Assembly (NCBI RefSeq): GCF_030816935.1
Contig: NZ_JAUSYO010000001.1
Span: 558,001 to 622,000, forward strand
Length of the DNA: 64,000 bases
Direction of reading: 5' to 3'
Source of the DNA: Arthrobacter sp. B3I9
GTDB taxonomy: Bacteria; Actinomycetota; Actinomycetes; Actinomycetales; Micrococcaceae
The notes beneath the pieces are model-generated. The model was not told the DNA's origin and made no database searches. It was given only the letters and a program-made list of their open reading frames with translations. This document shows positions 25,137 to 35,040 of this stretch, piece by piece (positions within the stretch are counted from its first letter, which is position 1; every line of letters starts with the position of its first letter). Made by a program: the position numbers and the translations under genes.

Positions 25137-25702
25137 GGAGGGGTCCCCTGGGCCGCTTCCTCGCCGGCCCGGACGGTGGCCTCGATCATCGCGTTCAGAA
25201 AGCGGGTGGCGACCAGGAGTTCGTCGGGAGTGAAGTCCTGCATTGCAACCCCCATCTGCTGCGCGAGCGGGCGGAACATGGCGCCGCCGTCGTGGTAGGC
25301 CTTCGGCGTCATCCGCAGCTGCACCTGACGGCGGTCCGTCCCCTGGCGTTCCCGCACCACGTGCCCCGACTTGTCCAGCCGGTCGATCAGGGCGGTGGTG
25401 GCGGGTGAGCTGAGGTGTAGTTCCTTGCGCAGCAGGCCGGGGGTGACCACCTGGTTCCTGGCGGTGTGCTGCATGATCACGGACAGGGCGTTGAGGTCGG
25501 TGCGGTGCATGTCATTCCTCCCGCCTGCCGCGTCGGCGTAGCGGTTGGCTTCGAGGCTGAATTCCTGCAGCAGCCGGACCAGCGGCGGCACCGCCGGCGG
25601 TTCCGGCTCGACTGCGTGGTCCGGCTCGACTGCGTGGTCCGGCTTCACTGTGTGGTCCGGCTTGCCGGAGGGGCCCCGTGATCCCGGTGCTTCAGCTGCC
25701 AC
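25118..25702 (-). CDS. MarR-family transcriptional regulator of the MMPL transporter
   Basis: 194 aa from GTG 25702, chosen because AGGAGG lies 6 bases upstream. A repetitive lead (KPDHTVKPDHAVEPDHAVEP) precedes the MarR core: LNALSVIMQHTARNQVVTPGLLRKELHLSSPATTALIDRLDKSGHVVRERQGTDRRQVQLRMT. Divergent from the MMPL transporter gene with a perfect palindrome between them, so it probably represses that gene and itself. The 3' end runs into a hairpin repeat element. Confidence 0.85.
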   Translation of the reverse strand: MAAEAPGSRGPSGKPDHTVKPDHAVEPDHAVEPEPPAVPPLVRLLQEFSLEANRYADAAGGRNDMHRTDLNALSVIMQHTARNQVVTPGLLRKELHLSSPATTALIDRLDKSGHVVRERQGTDRRQVQLRMTPKAYHDGGAMFRPLAQQMGVAMQDFTPDELLVATRFLNAMIEATVRAGEEAAQGTPPPTSSH

Positions 25703-25820
25703 GGCCAACCTCCTGTTCCTCGCCTCTGGACATGTGGCGCCGAGTGCGCCTTCCGGAGTTTACTGCAGCGGCCGGTCATGGGTCCCGATTCCGCTAACCA
25801 AAGAAACAGCGGGAAACGCA

Positions 25821-25839
25821 TATCTCCATGATGGAGATA
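25821..25839. promoter_or_regulatory. Perfect palindromic operator between marR and MMPL genes
   Basis: TATCTCCAT-G-ATGGAGATA is a perfect 9+1+9 dyad in the divergent gap, 52 bases before the MMPL start. Size and symmetry fit a MarR dimer site. Confidence 0.75.
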
Positions 25840-25890
25840 GTCTATGATGGATAAAATTTTACTCCTCTGACGCGCGTACCTGAAGGACCC

Positions 25891-28137
25891 ATGACTACGA
25901 CACCAGACCGCACGGCCCGCGTCCCCTTCTGGCTGCGCTGGCTGGTTCCCGCGCTGCTCGTCACCATCTGGCTGGCCGTCGCCGGCATAGGAGGTCCGAC
26001 CTTCGGCAGGTTGGACGAGGTCTCCTCGAATGACCAGGCGTCCTTCCTACCGGCTGGAGCCGAGGCCACCGCCGCGCAGAACTGGCAGGCGAAGTTCCGG
26101 GACTCCCGCGAGGTCCCTGCCATCGTCGTGATCGAAAACGGCTCCGCCTTCACCCAGGCACAGCTAGGCCAGGCTGCCGCGCTCGCGGGCAGACTGGAGG
26201 CCCTGGGCGCCGGCAGTACCGTCATCGGCCCGATCCCGTCCCGGGACGCAAAAGCCGTCCAGTTCGTGGTCCCCATCGACTCCTCCCGCGAGGTGAAGGA
26301 CATCGTCAAGGAGCTCCGGGACGAGATGCGCGCTTCTGCCCCGGCGGGGATGCAGACCTTCGTCACCGGCCCGGCGGGGCTGGCGGCGGACCTCGCAAGC
26401 TCCTTCTCCGGCATCGACGGGATCCTGCTGCTCGTGGCCCTCGGAGCGGTGTTCCTTATCCTGCTGATTGTCTACCGTTCCGTGCTGCTGCCGGTCGCTG
26501 TGCTCCTCACCGCAGTGTTCGCCCTGTGCGCCGCCATCCTGCTGGTGTTCGGCATGGCCAAACTGGGCTGGATCCAGCTCAACGGGCAGAGCCAGGGCAT
26601 CCTCTCCATCCTGGTGATCGGGGCCGCGACGGACTATGCCCTCCTGTACGTGGCGAGGTTCCGGGAGGCGCTGACTCACACCCGCGACCGGACGGGGGCG
26701 GCGCTGACCGCGTGGAAGGCCTCGTGGGAGCCCATCCTCGCATCAGGGGCCACGGTCATCATCGCCCTGCTCTGCTTGCTGTTTTCCGATCTCAACTCCA
26801 ACAAGGCCCTCGGCCCGGTGGCAGCCGCCGGAATCCTGTGTTCACTCTTCGCGGGCCTGACCCTGCTGCCGGCCATGATGGCCTTGCTGGGCCGCGCGGC
26901 CTTCTGGCCCTTCCGGCCCGGACTTCTCCCGCCAGCCGAGCGCGAGCCGGAGCTGGCCACGGGGCTGGAAGGCCAGAAAGGACTCTGGCGGGCCACAGGC
27001 AACCTCATTTCGCGCCGGCCGAGGACCGTCTGGACGGCGTCCGTCCTGCTGCTCGTCGTTGCCTCCGCCGGGGTCCTGCAGCTTAAGGCCCACGGTGTGC
27101 CGCAGACGGACGTCATTCTCGCCGCCTCCGACGCCGTGGACGGCCAGGACGCACTGGCCCGGCATTTCAACGCCGGCTCCGGCAGTCCGGTTGTGATCGT
27201 CGCGGACGAAACGAAAGCCCGGGCCGTGTTGGACCTCGTGAAGGCGAGCGACGGCGTCGGGGACGCCAACCTGCTCGCAGCGGAAGGGGTGCCCGTCCCC
27301 ACCGGCGAACCCGGGGCACCATTAGCTGCCGGCGCACCCGCCGTGGCGCGTGGCGCCGCCGTCGTGCCGGCCGTCCGGGATGGCAAGGTTCTGATCAACG
27401 CGACGCTGGACTACGCCGCCGATTCCAGCGAAGCCGAGGGCGTCGTGGACGTCCTCCGGTGGGAGGTCAGGAAAATCGACGGCGGCGCGCTCGTGGGCGG
27501 CGTGACGGCCACGGCGCTGGACACCAACACCACCGCCCAGCGCGACCTCGTCACCATCATTCCGTTGGTCCTCGCCGTCATCCTCGGAATACTGATGCTG
27601 CTGCTGCGCTCCGTGCTGGCGCCGGTCCTGCTGGTTGCCTCGGTGGTGCTGTCCTACGGTGCGGCCATGGGAGTGTCCGCAGTGGTGTTCAACCACGTCC
27701 TCGGATTCCCCGGAGCGGACGCCACGGTGCCGCTCTTCGGCTTCGTCTTCCTCGTGGCGCTGGGCGTGGACTACAACATCTTCCTGATGAGCAGGGTCCG
27801 CGAGGAATCCCTCAAACACGGCACCCGTGCGGGGATCCTCCGGGGGCTCGGGGTGACGGGCGGGGTGATCACCTCCGCCGGCGTGGTCCTGGCCGCCACG
27901 TTCGCCGCCCTGGGGGTCATCCCCATCATGTTCCTCGTGCAGCTGGCCTTCATCGTGGCGTTCGGCGTCCTGCTGGACACCGTGCTGGTCCGTTCGCTGC
28001 TGGTCCCTGCTCTGGCCTATGACATCGGACCGCGCATCTGGTGGCCGAGCCCGTTGGGACGGCCCGGAGCAGGGCCAGCTGGCCGCCCGGCGCCGAGCGC
28101 CGAGGAGCTGGAAGCCCGGAACGTCGGGGCGGGCTAG
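25891..28137 (+). CDS. MMPL-family RND transporter
   Basis: 748 aa. Two repeats of a large extracytoplasmic domain plus six-helix bundle: GIDGILLLVALGAVFLILLIVYRSVLLPV and ILVIGAATDYALLYVARFREAL in the first, IIPLVLAVILGILMLLLRSVLAPV and GFVFLVALGVDYNIFLMSRVREE in the second. The Asp-Tyr pairs in both bundles are the proton-relay site of MmpL proteins. Probably a proton-driven exporter of lipids or hydrophobic toxic compounds. Divergent from, and likely repressed by, the MarR regulator at 25118-25702. Confidence 0.9.
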   Translation: MTTTPDRTARVPFWLRWLVPALLVTIWLAVAGIGGPTFGRLDEVSSNDQASFLPAGAEATAAQNWQAKFRDSREVPAIVVIENGSAFTQAQLGQAAALAGRLEALGAGSTVIGPIPSRDAKAVQFVVPIDSSREVKDIVKELRDEMRASAPAGMQTFVTGPAGLAADLASSFSGIDGILLLVALGAVFLILLIVYRSVLLPVAVLLTAVFALCAAILLVFGMAKLGWIQLNGQSQGILSILVIGAATDYALLYVARFREALTHTRDRTGAALTAWKASWEPILASGATVIIALLCLLFSDLNSNKALGPVAAAGILCSLFAGLTLLPAMMALLGRAAFWPFRPGLLPPAEREPELATGLEGQKGLWRATGNLISRRPRTVWTASVLLLVVASAGVLQLKAHGVPQTDVILAASDAVDGQDALARHFNAGSGSPVVIVADETKARAVLDLVKASDGVGDANLLAAEGVPVPTGEPGAPLAAGAPAVARGAAVVPAVRDGKVLINATLDYAADSSEAEGVVDVLRWEVRKIDGGALVGGVTATALDTNTTAQRDLVTIIPLVLAVILGILMLLLRSVLAPVLLVASVVLSYGAAMGVSAVVFNHVLGFPGADATVPLFGFVFLVALGVDYNIFLMSRVREESLKHGTRAGILRGLGVTGGVITSAGVVLAATFAALGVIPIMFLVQLAFIVAFGVLLDTVLVRSLLVPALAYDIGPRIWWPSPLGRPGAGPAGRPAPSAEELEARNVGAG

Positions 28138-28221
28138 CGCCACTCGACCGACGCCGGCCCGAAGGACTCGCCAACTCGGCCGACGCGCCGCAGAACACGG
28201 ACGTCGATCGAGCGCCCGCAG

Positions 28222-29187
28222 TCAGCGGGCCTGGTTCCGCCACCATGCCACGGTCGCAGCCGCTGCCTCCGGAAGCGGCGTCGGCTGCAGCCCCAGCGCC
28301 GCCTCACTGGCCCGGGAGTCCATCACGAAAGGCTGCTCGAACTGGTAAACGGTTTCGGCCAGTTCCCGGAAGGCGGGGGCGAGCAACCCCATGGCCCGCA
28401 ACGCCCAGCCCGGTAGCGCTGCCACACGGGGTGCCCGCACGCCCGCGGCGGAGGCGAATGCTGCGGCGAGCTGGCGCTGGCTGAGTGCGGGGCCTGTCGG
28501 GGTATGCCACACACGGTTCCACAGCGAGCCGTCCTGCGCGATGCGGATCATGGCGGCCGCAAGATCCGGTACGTAGCTGAAGGAGTGCGGCTGGTCGGTG
28601 CCGCCGATCACCACGAAGGGTTTGCCGGCAAGGACCGGCTTCAGCATGCGCTCGCCGGCGTGCGCAGCGCGGACGCGCGGCCCGAAAAAATCACCTGCCA
28701 CAACGCTCGCGTTGTCCGTCGCCGACGCCGCCCGGGCCGTGAGCAGGGCCGTACGGATGCCCCGCTTCCCGCCCTGCGCCTCCCGTGGACTGTCCTCGCG
28801 CATGGGCAGATCCGGCTCGCTGTAGGAGTAAAGGCTTTCAGGGAAGACGACGACGGCGCCCGCCTCGCCAGCCGCGGCCAGGACGGTCTGCTCGGCGCGG
28901 GGTAGCTCGGTCTCCCAGGCCCTGGTGCTGTACTCGGAACCGTGGATGCAGTGGAACACGGCCGCAGCACCCGCGAAGAGGCCGCCGAGACGGGCTGGAT
29001 CGGACACGTCGGCCGGCACCCTTTCGATGAGCGGGTGGGACGGGCCGCTGCCGGACCGGGTCAGGATGCGGACGCTGTGGCCCGCCGTGGCGAGCTGTTC
29101 CGCGACAGTCCAGCCGACGGGCCCTGCTCCCGTGACGGCGTACAGCGCCCGGGCTTCCCGGGGCTCAGGCACGTGCGGCTCGGTCAT
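28222..29187 (-). CDS. NAD-dependent epimerase/dehydratase-like SDR protein
   Basis: 321 aa atypical short-chain dehydrogenase. Cofactor motif YAVTGAGPVGWTVAEQL at residues 16-32, then VFPESLYSYSEPDLPM where the catalytic Tyr would lie, and RAASATDNASVVAGDFFGPRV. The normal YxxxK is not clearly present, so catalysis is uncertain. Preceded by AGGGAGA. Convergent with the MMPL gene; no partner genes. Confidence 0.78.
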   Translation of the reverse strand: MTEPHVPEPREARALYAVTGAGPVGWTVAEQLATAGHSVRILTRSGSGPSHPLIERVPADVSDPARLGGLFAGAAAVFHCIHGSEYSTRAWETELPRAEQTVLAAAGEAGAVVVFPESLYSYSEPDLPMREDSPREAQGGKRGIRTALLTARAASATDNASVVAGDFFGPRVRAAHAGERMLKPVLAGKPFVVIGGTDQPHSFSYVPDLAAAMIRIAQDGSLWNRVWHTPTGPALSQRQLAAAFASAAGVRAPRVAALPGWALRAMGLLAPAFRELAETVYQFEQPFVMDSRASEAALGLQPTPLPEAAAATVAWWRNQAR

Positions 29188-29413
29188 CTGGATCTCCCTG
29201 GGTCAGGCGGGGGCAGCTCTCGGTGGATCCAGCATGCCGGGCCGGGGGCTTAAAGTCTCGCAGCCGCGGGAGACGCATTCTGCAGCGAGGCCGGCAGCGC
29301 CGCCCGGCCAGGCGGAGGATCCGTCCCCCGCCTCTGTTGCCTCCCCGGGCCGCTCGATAGACTGCCCGTGCGCCCGTCCGGGCCCACCCGATGCTTCCAG
29401 GAAGGATCCAACG

Positions 29414-29902
29414 ATGTCCGAGAACAACGAGTTTGATCGAGCGGCCGCGGAAGCCGAGGTCGAGGCGGATCGAGGCGAGCTTTCTGAAGGGCAGTATGTC
29501 GAAGGTGACTACGGCGAAGCAGGCACTGCAGGCGAGAATCCGGCCACGGCCGAAGAGGGAGAATACGCGGCCGGTGACTACGGCGACGCCGGGACGGCCG
29601 GTGCATCGACGGTCGGCGCCGAGGAAGGCGACTATCCCGAGGGTGACTACGGCGCTGCCGGTGCGGTGGGCGGGGAGCCCCTCGCCACGGAGGAGGGCGA
29701 CTACCCCGAGGGAGACTACGGCACCGGTGGCACGGCCGGCGAGGGTGGCACGGCCGGCGAGGGTGGCACGGCCGGAGCCGATGGCACGGCCGGCGAGGCT
29801 GGCGAGGCGGGCACCGGTGGCGCCTCAGCGCGCCCGGCTTCCAGCGGCGGGCAGGCCGGGAACCGGGGCGCCGTCGAGGATGACACCCGCGAGGACCGCT
29901 GA
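29414..29902 (+). CDS. Acidic repeat protein (unknown function)
   Basis: 162 aa, not a family I recognise. After a lead MSENNEFDRAAAEAEVEADR, a unit like EEGDYPEGDYGxAGTAG repeats four times (residues ~25-105), followed by short GEGGTAGEGGTAG repeats and an Ala/Gly/Ser-rich end. Strongly acidic, no Cys, no signal peptide or membrane segment; probably intrinsically disordered. AGGAAGGATCC lies 7 bases upstream of the ATG. It sits just before the dnaK operon but its stop is 113 bases before the first HAIR site, so it is a separate unit. Confidence 0.7.
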   Translation: MSENNEFDRAAAEAEVEADRGELSEGQYVEGDYGEAGTAGENPATAEEGEYAAGDYGDAGTAGASTVGAEEGDYPEGDYGAAGAVGGEPLATEEGDYPEGDYGTGGTAGEGGTAGEGGTAGADGTAGEAGEAGTGGASARPASSGGQAGNRGAVEDDTREDR

Positions 29903-30015
29903 TTCCGGAAGGACTTCGCGCAGAGCGAAATGCCCGGCGGGACACGCGCATTTCTCCCGGAAAGCAGCGGAGTTGGCGCCTGCGGACCCGCGCTCACGGC
30001 TGTCCTCAATCCAAA

Positions 30016-30089
30016 CTTGAGCGCACACGGCTCAACTTTGGATTGACATTCAAACCGGCCTGAGTAAGGTTGAGTGCAGAACGCTCAAC
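30016..30089 (+). promoter_or_regulatory. dnaK promoter flanked by two HAIR (HspR) operators
   Basis: Promoter TTGACA (30043-30048), 16-base spacer, TAAGGT (30065-30070). Operator 1, CTTGAGC-N7-GCTCAAC, is at 30016-30036 just upstream of the -35; operator 2, GTTGAGT-N7-GCTCAAC, at 30069-30089 overlaps the -10 and start site. Both match the HAIR consensus CTTGAGT-N7-ACTCAAG bound by HspR in Actinobacteria. hspR is the last gene of this operon, giving the known feedback loop. Confidence 0.92.
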
Positions 30090-30154
30090 CAAAGCGGGGC
30101 CCTCGCGGCCTGCAGCCCACTCGGTATGTTTCTCCGGAAAGAAGGAAGCAACAC

Positions 30155-32017
<1,863 letters not shown>

Positions 32018-32019
32018 TC

Positions 32020-32676
32020 ATGCCGCATCACGGTAACGAAGAAGAGCACGGTTCTTCGGAGAACCGGGGCCCGGGCAGGGAGCAGGAGAACGAGCCGCAG
32101 AAGCCCGTTGTCCACGACAACCGCAAGGTTGACCCGAAGACCGGCCAGGCCCGCCACCCTGACCAGGAGCACGCTGAATCCGGGGACGCACTGTCCCAGG
32201 CGGAGGACATCCTGAACAGTGTGGAGGTCCCCGCGGAGGAATCCGTGGCCCAGGGCGTGGAACGGGCGGAAGCGGAGGAGCTGCGGAATGACCTCCAGCG
32301 CTTGCAGGCCGAGTACGTCAACTACCGCAAGCGTGTGGAGCGCGACCGCGCCGTGGCGGGGGAGATGGCCGTCATCGGCGTCCTGAACTCCCTGCTCCCG
32401 GTGCTGGACGACGTCGACGCCGCACGCCAGCACGGTGACCTGAGCGACGGCCCGTTCGCCGCCATTGCCGCCAAGCTGGAAAATGCGCTGAAGACGTACG
32501 GCCTGACCCGCATCGATGAGACCGGCGTGGAGTTCGACCCCACTGTCCACGAGGCCCTCATCCAGCAGCCCGGCGACGTCGAGCTGGACACGGTCAGCCA
32601 GGTCCTGCGTTCCGGCTACAAGGCAGGCGACCGCGTCCTCCGGGCAGCACAGGTCATCGTCGCGGTTCCGGCCTAG
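32020..32676 (+). CDS. grpE: Nucleotide exchange factor GrpE
   Basis: 218 aa. A disordered charged lead (~80 residues) is followed by a long coiled coil (AEELRNDLQRLQAEYVNYRKRVERDRA) and the beta-wing end with FDPTVHEALIQQPGDVELDTVSQVLRSGYKAGDRVLRAAQVIV, the GrpE signature. Releases ADP from DnaK. Starts 2 bases after the dnaK stop, so the two are tightly coupled. Confidence 0.96.
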   Translation: MPHHGNEEEHGSSENRGPGREQENEPQKPVVHDNRKVDPKTGQARHPDQEHAESGDALSQAEDILNSVEVPAEESVAQGVERAEAEELRNDLQRLQAEYVNYRKRVERDRAVAGEMAVIGVLNSLLPVLDDVDAARQHGDLSDGPFAAIAAKLENALKTYGLTRIDETGVEFDPTVHEALIQQPGDVELDTVSQVLRSGYKAGDRVLRAAQVIVAVPA

Positions 32677-32684
32677 TTGCCTTC

Positions 32685-32763
32685 TGGCGCTACGCCGGAT
32701 AGGGGGCGGTGCCCGCTCCGCGGTGCCCTCCACACCGCCGCCCCCTATCCGGCCTCCGCGCCA
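32685..32763 (+). terminator. Large hairpin between grpE and dnaJ
   Basis: GCCGGATAGGGGGCGG (32694-32709) and CCGCCCCCTATCCGGC (32738-32753) form a perfect 16-bp stem; TGGCGC (32685-32690) and GCGCCA (32758-32763) extend it below an internal loop. No T-tract follows. Position inside the operon suggests attenuation, RNA processing or transcript-end protection rather than a full stop. Confidence 0.7.
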
Positions 32764-32838
32764 GCGTGTTGCTCGCCTAAAGTGAGTGGACAAACAGCTG
32801 CGAAGCGCACTCTGCACGACTTTTGAAAGGAAACGCCA

Positions 32839-33819
32839 TTGGCTAGCCAGGATTGGGTGGACAAGGACTTTTACAAGATCCTTGGTGTTGCCAAGGACGC
32901 TTCCGACGCCGACATCAAGAAGGCCTACCGGAAGCTCGCGCGGCAACACCACCCGGACACGAACGCGGGGGACACCGCCTCGGAGAAGAAGTTCAAGGAC
33001 ATCTCCGAGGCTTATTCGGTGCTCTCCGACCCCGACGAGCGCCAGCAGTATGACGCCATCCGGGCCATGGGTGGAGCCCGCTTCGCCCCGCGTGGGGCAA
33101 GCGGCGCGGCCGGCGGCGCCGGCGGGTTCGATGATCTCTTCGGCGGCCTCTTCACCGGCGGAGGCGGCCGGCAATCCGGCGGCTATGGCACCTCCGGCGG
33201 CATCCCGCCCGAGTTCGCGGACCTGTTCGGCGGCGGCGGCTTCGGCGGCGGTCAGTCATTCCAGCGGGCTCCGCAGAAGGGCGCGGACCGCACGGCGTCC
33301 ACCAGCATCTCCTTTGCCGGGGCGATCCGCGGCACCACCATCGGGCTGCGCGAGCCGGATGGCGAAGTGATTGACGTCCGCATCCCGGCCGGCATCAAGG
33401 ATGGCCAGAAGGTCCGCGTACGCGGCAAGGGCCAGTACGGCCCTGCCGGCAACGGTGACCTGATGGTCACCGTCTCCGTGAAGCCGCACGATTTTTACGT
33501 CCGCGACGGCGACAATCTCCGCATCCACGTCCCCGTCAGTTTTCCGGAAGCGGCCCTGGGGGCCGACATCGAGGTCCCGACGATCGAGGGCGACACCGTC
33601 AGGGTGCGTGTTCCGGCCGGCACGCCCTCGGGCCGCACCCTCCGGGTCAAAGGCCGTGGCGTCAAGCACGCGAAGGCAACCGGGGACCTGCTCGTGACCG
33701 TCGACGTCGCCGTTCCCCGGAAGCTCAACCACGAAGCGGAGGAAGCCGTGAAGGCCTTTGCGGCCGCCACCACGGGCGAGGACGTGCGCGCCGGCCTGGC
33801 AGCCAGGGCCCGGCTCTAG
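32839..33819 (+). CDS. dnaJ: DnaJ/CbpA-type J-domain co-chaperone
   Basis: 326 aa from TTG 32839 (GAAAGGA 8 bases upstream). J domain at residues 6-72 with the HPD tripeptide in [10 protein letters not shown]; a Gly/Phe-rich stretch to ~145; then the two beta-barrel C-terminal domains ([35 protein letters not shown]). The CxxCxGxG zinc-finger domain is absent, so this is a class II (CbpA-like) protein. Delivers clients to DnaK and stimulates its ATPase. Separated from grpE by 162 bases holding a large hairpin. Confidence 0.93.
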   Translation: MASQDWVDKDFYKILGVAKDASDADIKKAYRKLARQHHPDTNAGDTASEKKFKDISEAYSVLSDPDERQQYDAIRAMGGARFAPRGASGAAGGAGGFDDLFGGLFTGGGGRQSGGYGTSGGIPPEFADLFGGGGFGGGQSFQRAPQKGADRTASTSISFAGAIRGTTIGLREPDGEVIDVRIPAGIKDGQKVRVRGKGQYGPAGNGDLMVTVSVKPHDFYVRDGDNLRIHVPVSFPEAALGADIEVPTIEGDTVRVRVPAGTPSGRTLRVKGRGVKHAKATGDLLVTVDVAVPRKLNHEAEEAVKAFAAATTGEDVRAGLAARARL

Positions 33820-33834
33820 GAACGGGGTCCTGGA

Positions 33835-34257
33835 ATGGACATCGAGTTCGACCAGCCCATCTTCGTCATCTCCGTCGCCGCGGAACTGGCGGACATGCAC
33901 CCGCAGACCCTGCGGCAGTATGACCGGCTGGGCATCGTCTCGCCGAGCCGCGCCCCGGGGAAATCCCGGCGGTACTCCCAGCGGGATGTCACCATGCTTC
34001 GCGAAGTGCAGCGGCTCTCGCAGGAGGGCGTCTCCCTCGAGGGCATCAGGCGGATCCTCCAGCTCGAGAACCAGGTGGCGGCGCTCCAGCGCCGGGTCAC
34101 CGAACTGACGGAGGAGCTCGGGCGCCGCCGCCAGCCGCTGGATGCCCGCGTTTTCGCGGCCGGCACCGCCGGCGACGTCGTCAGCCTGGCCCGCGGCAAA
34201 CGGCCCCGGCCGCGGTCCCAGGCCCTTGTGGTGTGGAGGCCGCGGACGCCGGAATAG
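33835..34257 (+). CDS. hspR: Heat-shock repressor HspR (MerR family)
   Basis: 140 aa. MerR-type winged helix: FVISVAAELADMHPQTLRQYDRLGIVSPSRAPGKSRRYSQRDV, followed by a coiled-coil helix (ILQLENQVAALQRRVTELTEEL). Binds HAIR sites and represses the dnaK operon; in studied Actinobacteria DnaK acts as co-repressor. Two HAIR sites are visible at the dnaK promoter. Starts 15 bases after the dnaJ stop; last gene of the operon. Confidence 0.95.
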   Translation: MDIEFDQPIFVISVAAELADMHPQTLRQYDRLGIVSPSRAPGKSRRYSQRDVTMLREVQRLSQEGVSLEGIRRILQLENQVAALQRRVTELTEELGRRRQPLDARVFAAGTAGDVVSLARGKRPRPRSQALVVWRPRTPE

Positions 34258-34339
34258 CCGCCCTTGTCCGCACCCCCCGCGGCGACCAGACTTGTCGTAG
34301 CAGCCTGTCCGGCTGCCAAGCGCCGTCGGAGGAGGAACA

Positions 34340-34768
34340 ATGGGCAGCGCGGATGAACTGGGCCTGGCCTACAGGCGGCTGATCGCAGCCGTCGTTGCAA
34401 ACGACGAGGTTGCGCTGGCCCGGGTCGTCAGCGCGGACATTGTGGACCACAGCCCCGTTCCCGGCCAACAGCCGGGCTTGGCCGGAATTGTCTTCTGGAT
34501 GCAGGGAATCCATGCCGGGCTGTCCGGCCTCACCGGAAGCGTCGAGGACACTGTCGCGGAGGGCGACAAAGTCGCCGGCCGGGTGACGTGGCAGGGGACG
34601 CACTCAGGACCCTTCATGGGCCTGGCGGCCACCGGCTTGCCCGTAACGGTGGCAGCCATCCACATCCTCCGCTTTGAGGACGGCCTCGCTGTCGACTGGT
34701 GGGGCGTACCCGACCTGTATGGAGCGCTGACCAGGATGGGCGCCCGTTTCGATATCCCGCCCGACTGA
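34340..34768 (+). CDS. SnoaL-like ester cyclase/polyketide-cyclase-fold protein
   Basis: 142 aa, a single NTF2-like SnoaL fold: [78 protein letters not shown]. Family members range from polyketide cyclases to small hydrolases; no neighbouring biosynthetic genes suggest a substrate. GGAGGAACA precedes the ATG. Confidence 0.75.
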   Translation: MGSADELGLAYRRLIAAVVANDEVALARVVSADIVDHSPVPGQQPGLAGIVFWMQGIHAGLSGLTGSVEDTVAEGDKVAGRVTWQGTHSGPFMGLAATGLPVTVAAIHILRFEDGLAVDWWGVPDLYGALTRMGARFDIPPD

Positions 34769-35040
34769 CCGTAACCCTCCCATCCCGTCGAGCCAGGCCT
34801 GCCTCCTCGCTGCGTCACGGGCGTCGCATCCGCCGAGGCCTGGACTGCGAACTACACGACCCAGCCGTTGCAAACCGACGGCGTTCACCCAATAGTCGGA
34901 ACGTAGGGAATACGCTCTCCATGGGGAAGATTGCTGCCGCACGTTCCGCGAATGCTCACGTCGTTCGGGGGTACGTGCCCAGTGAGCCAAGGATTTATGG
35001 GCACCGGCGGCACCGAAGAAAGCTTGTGGAAGGGGAATTG

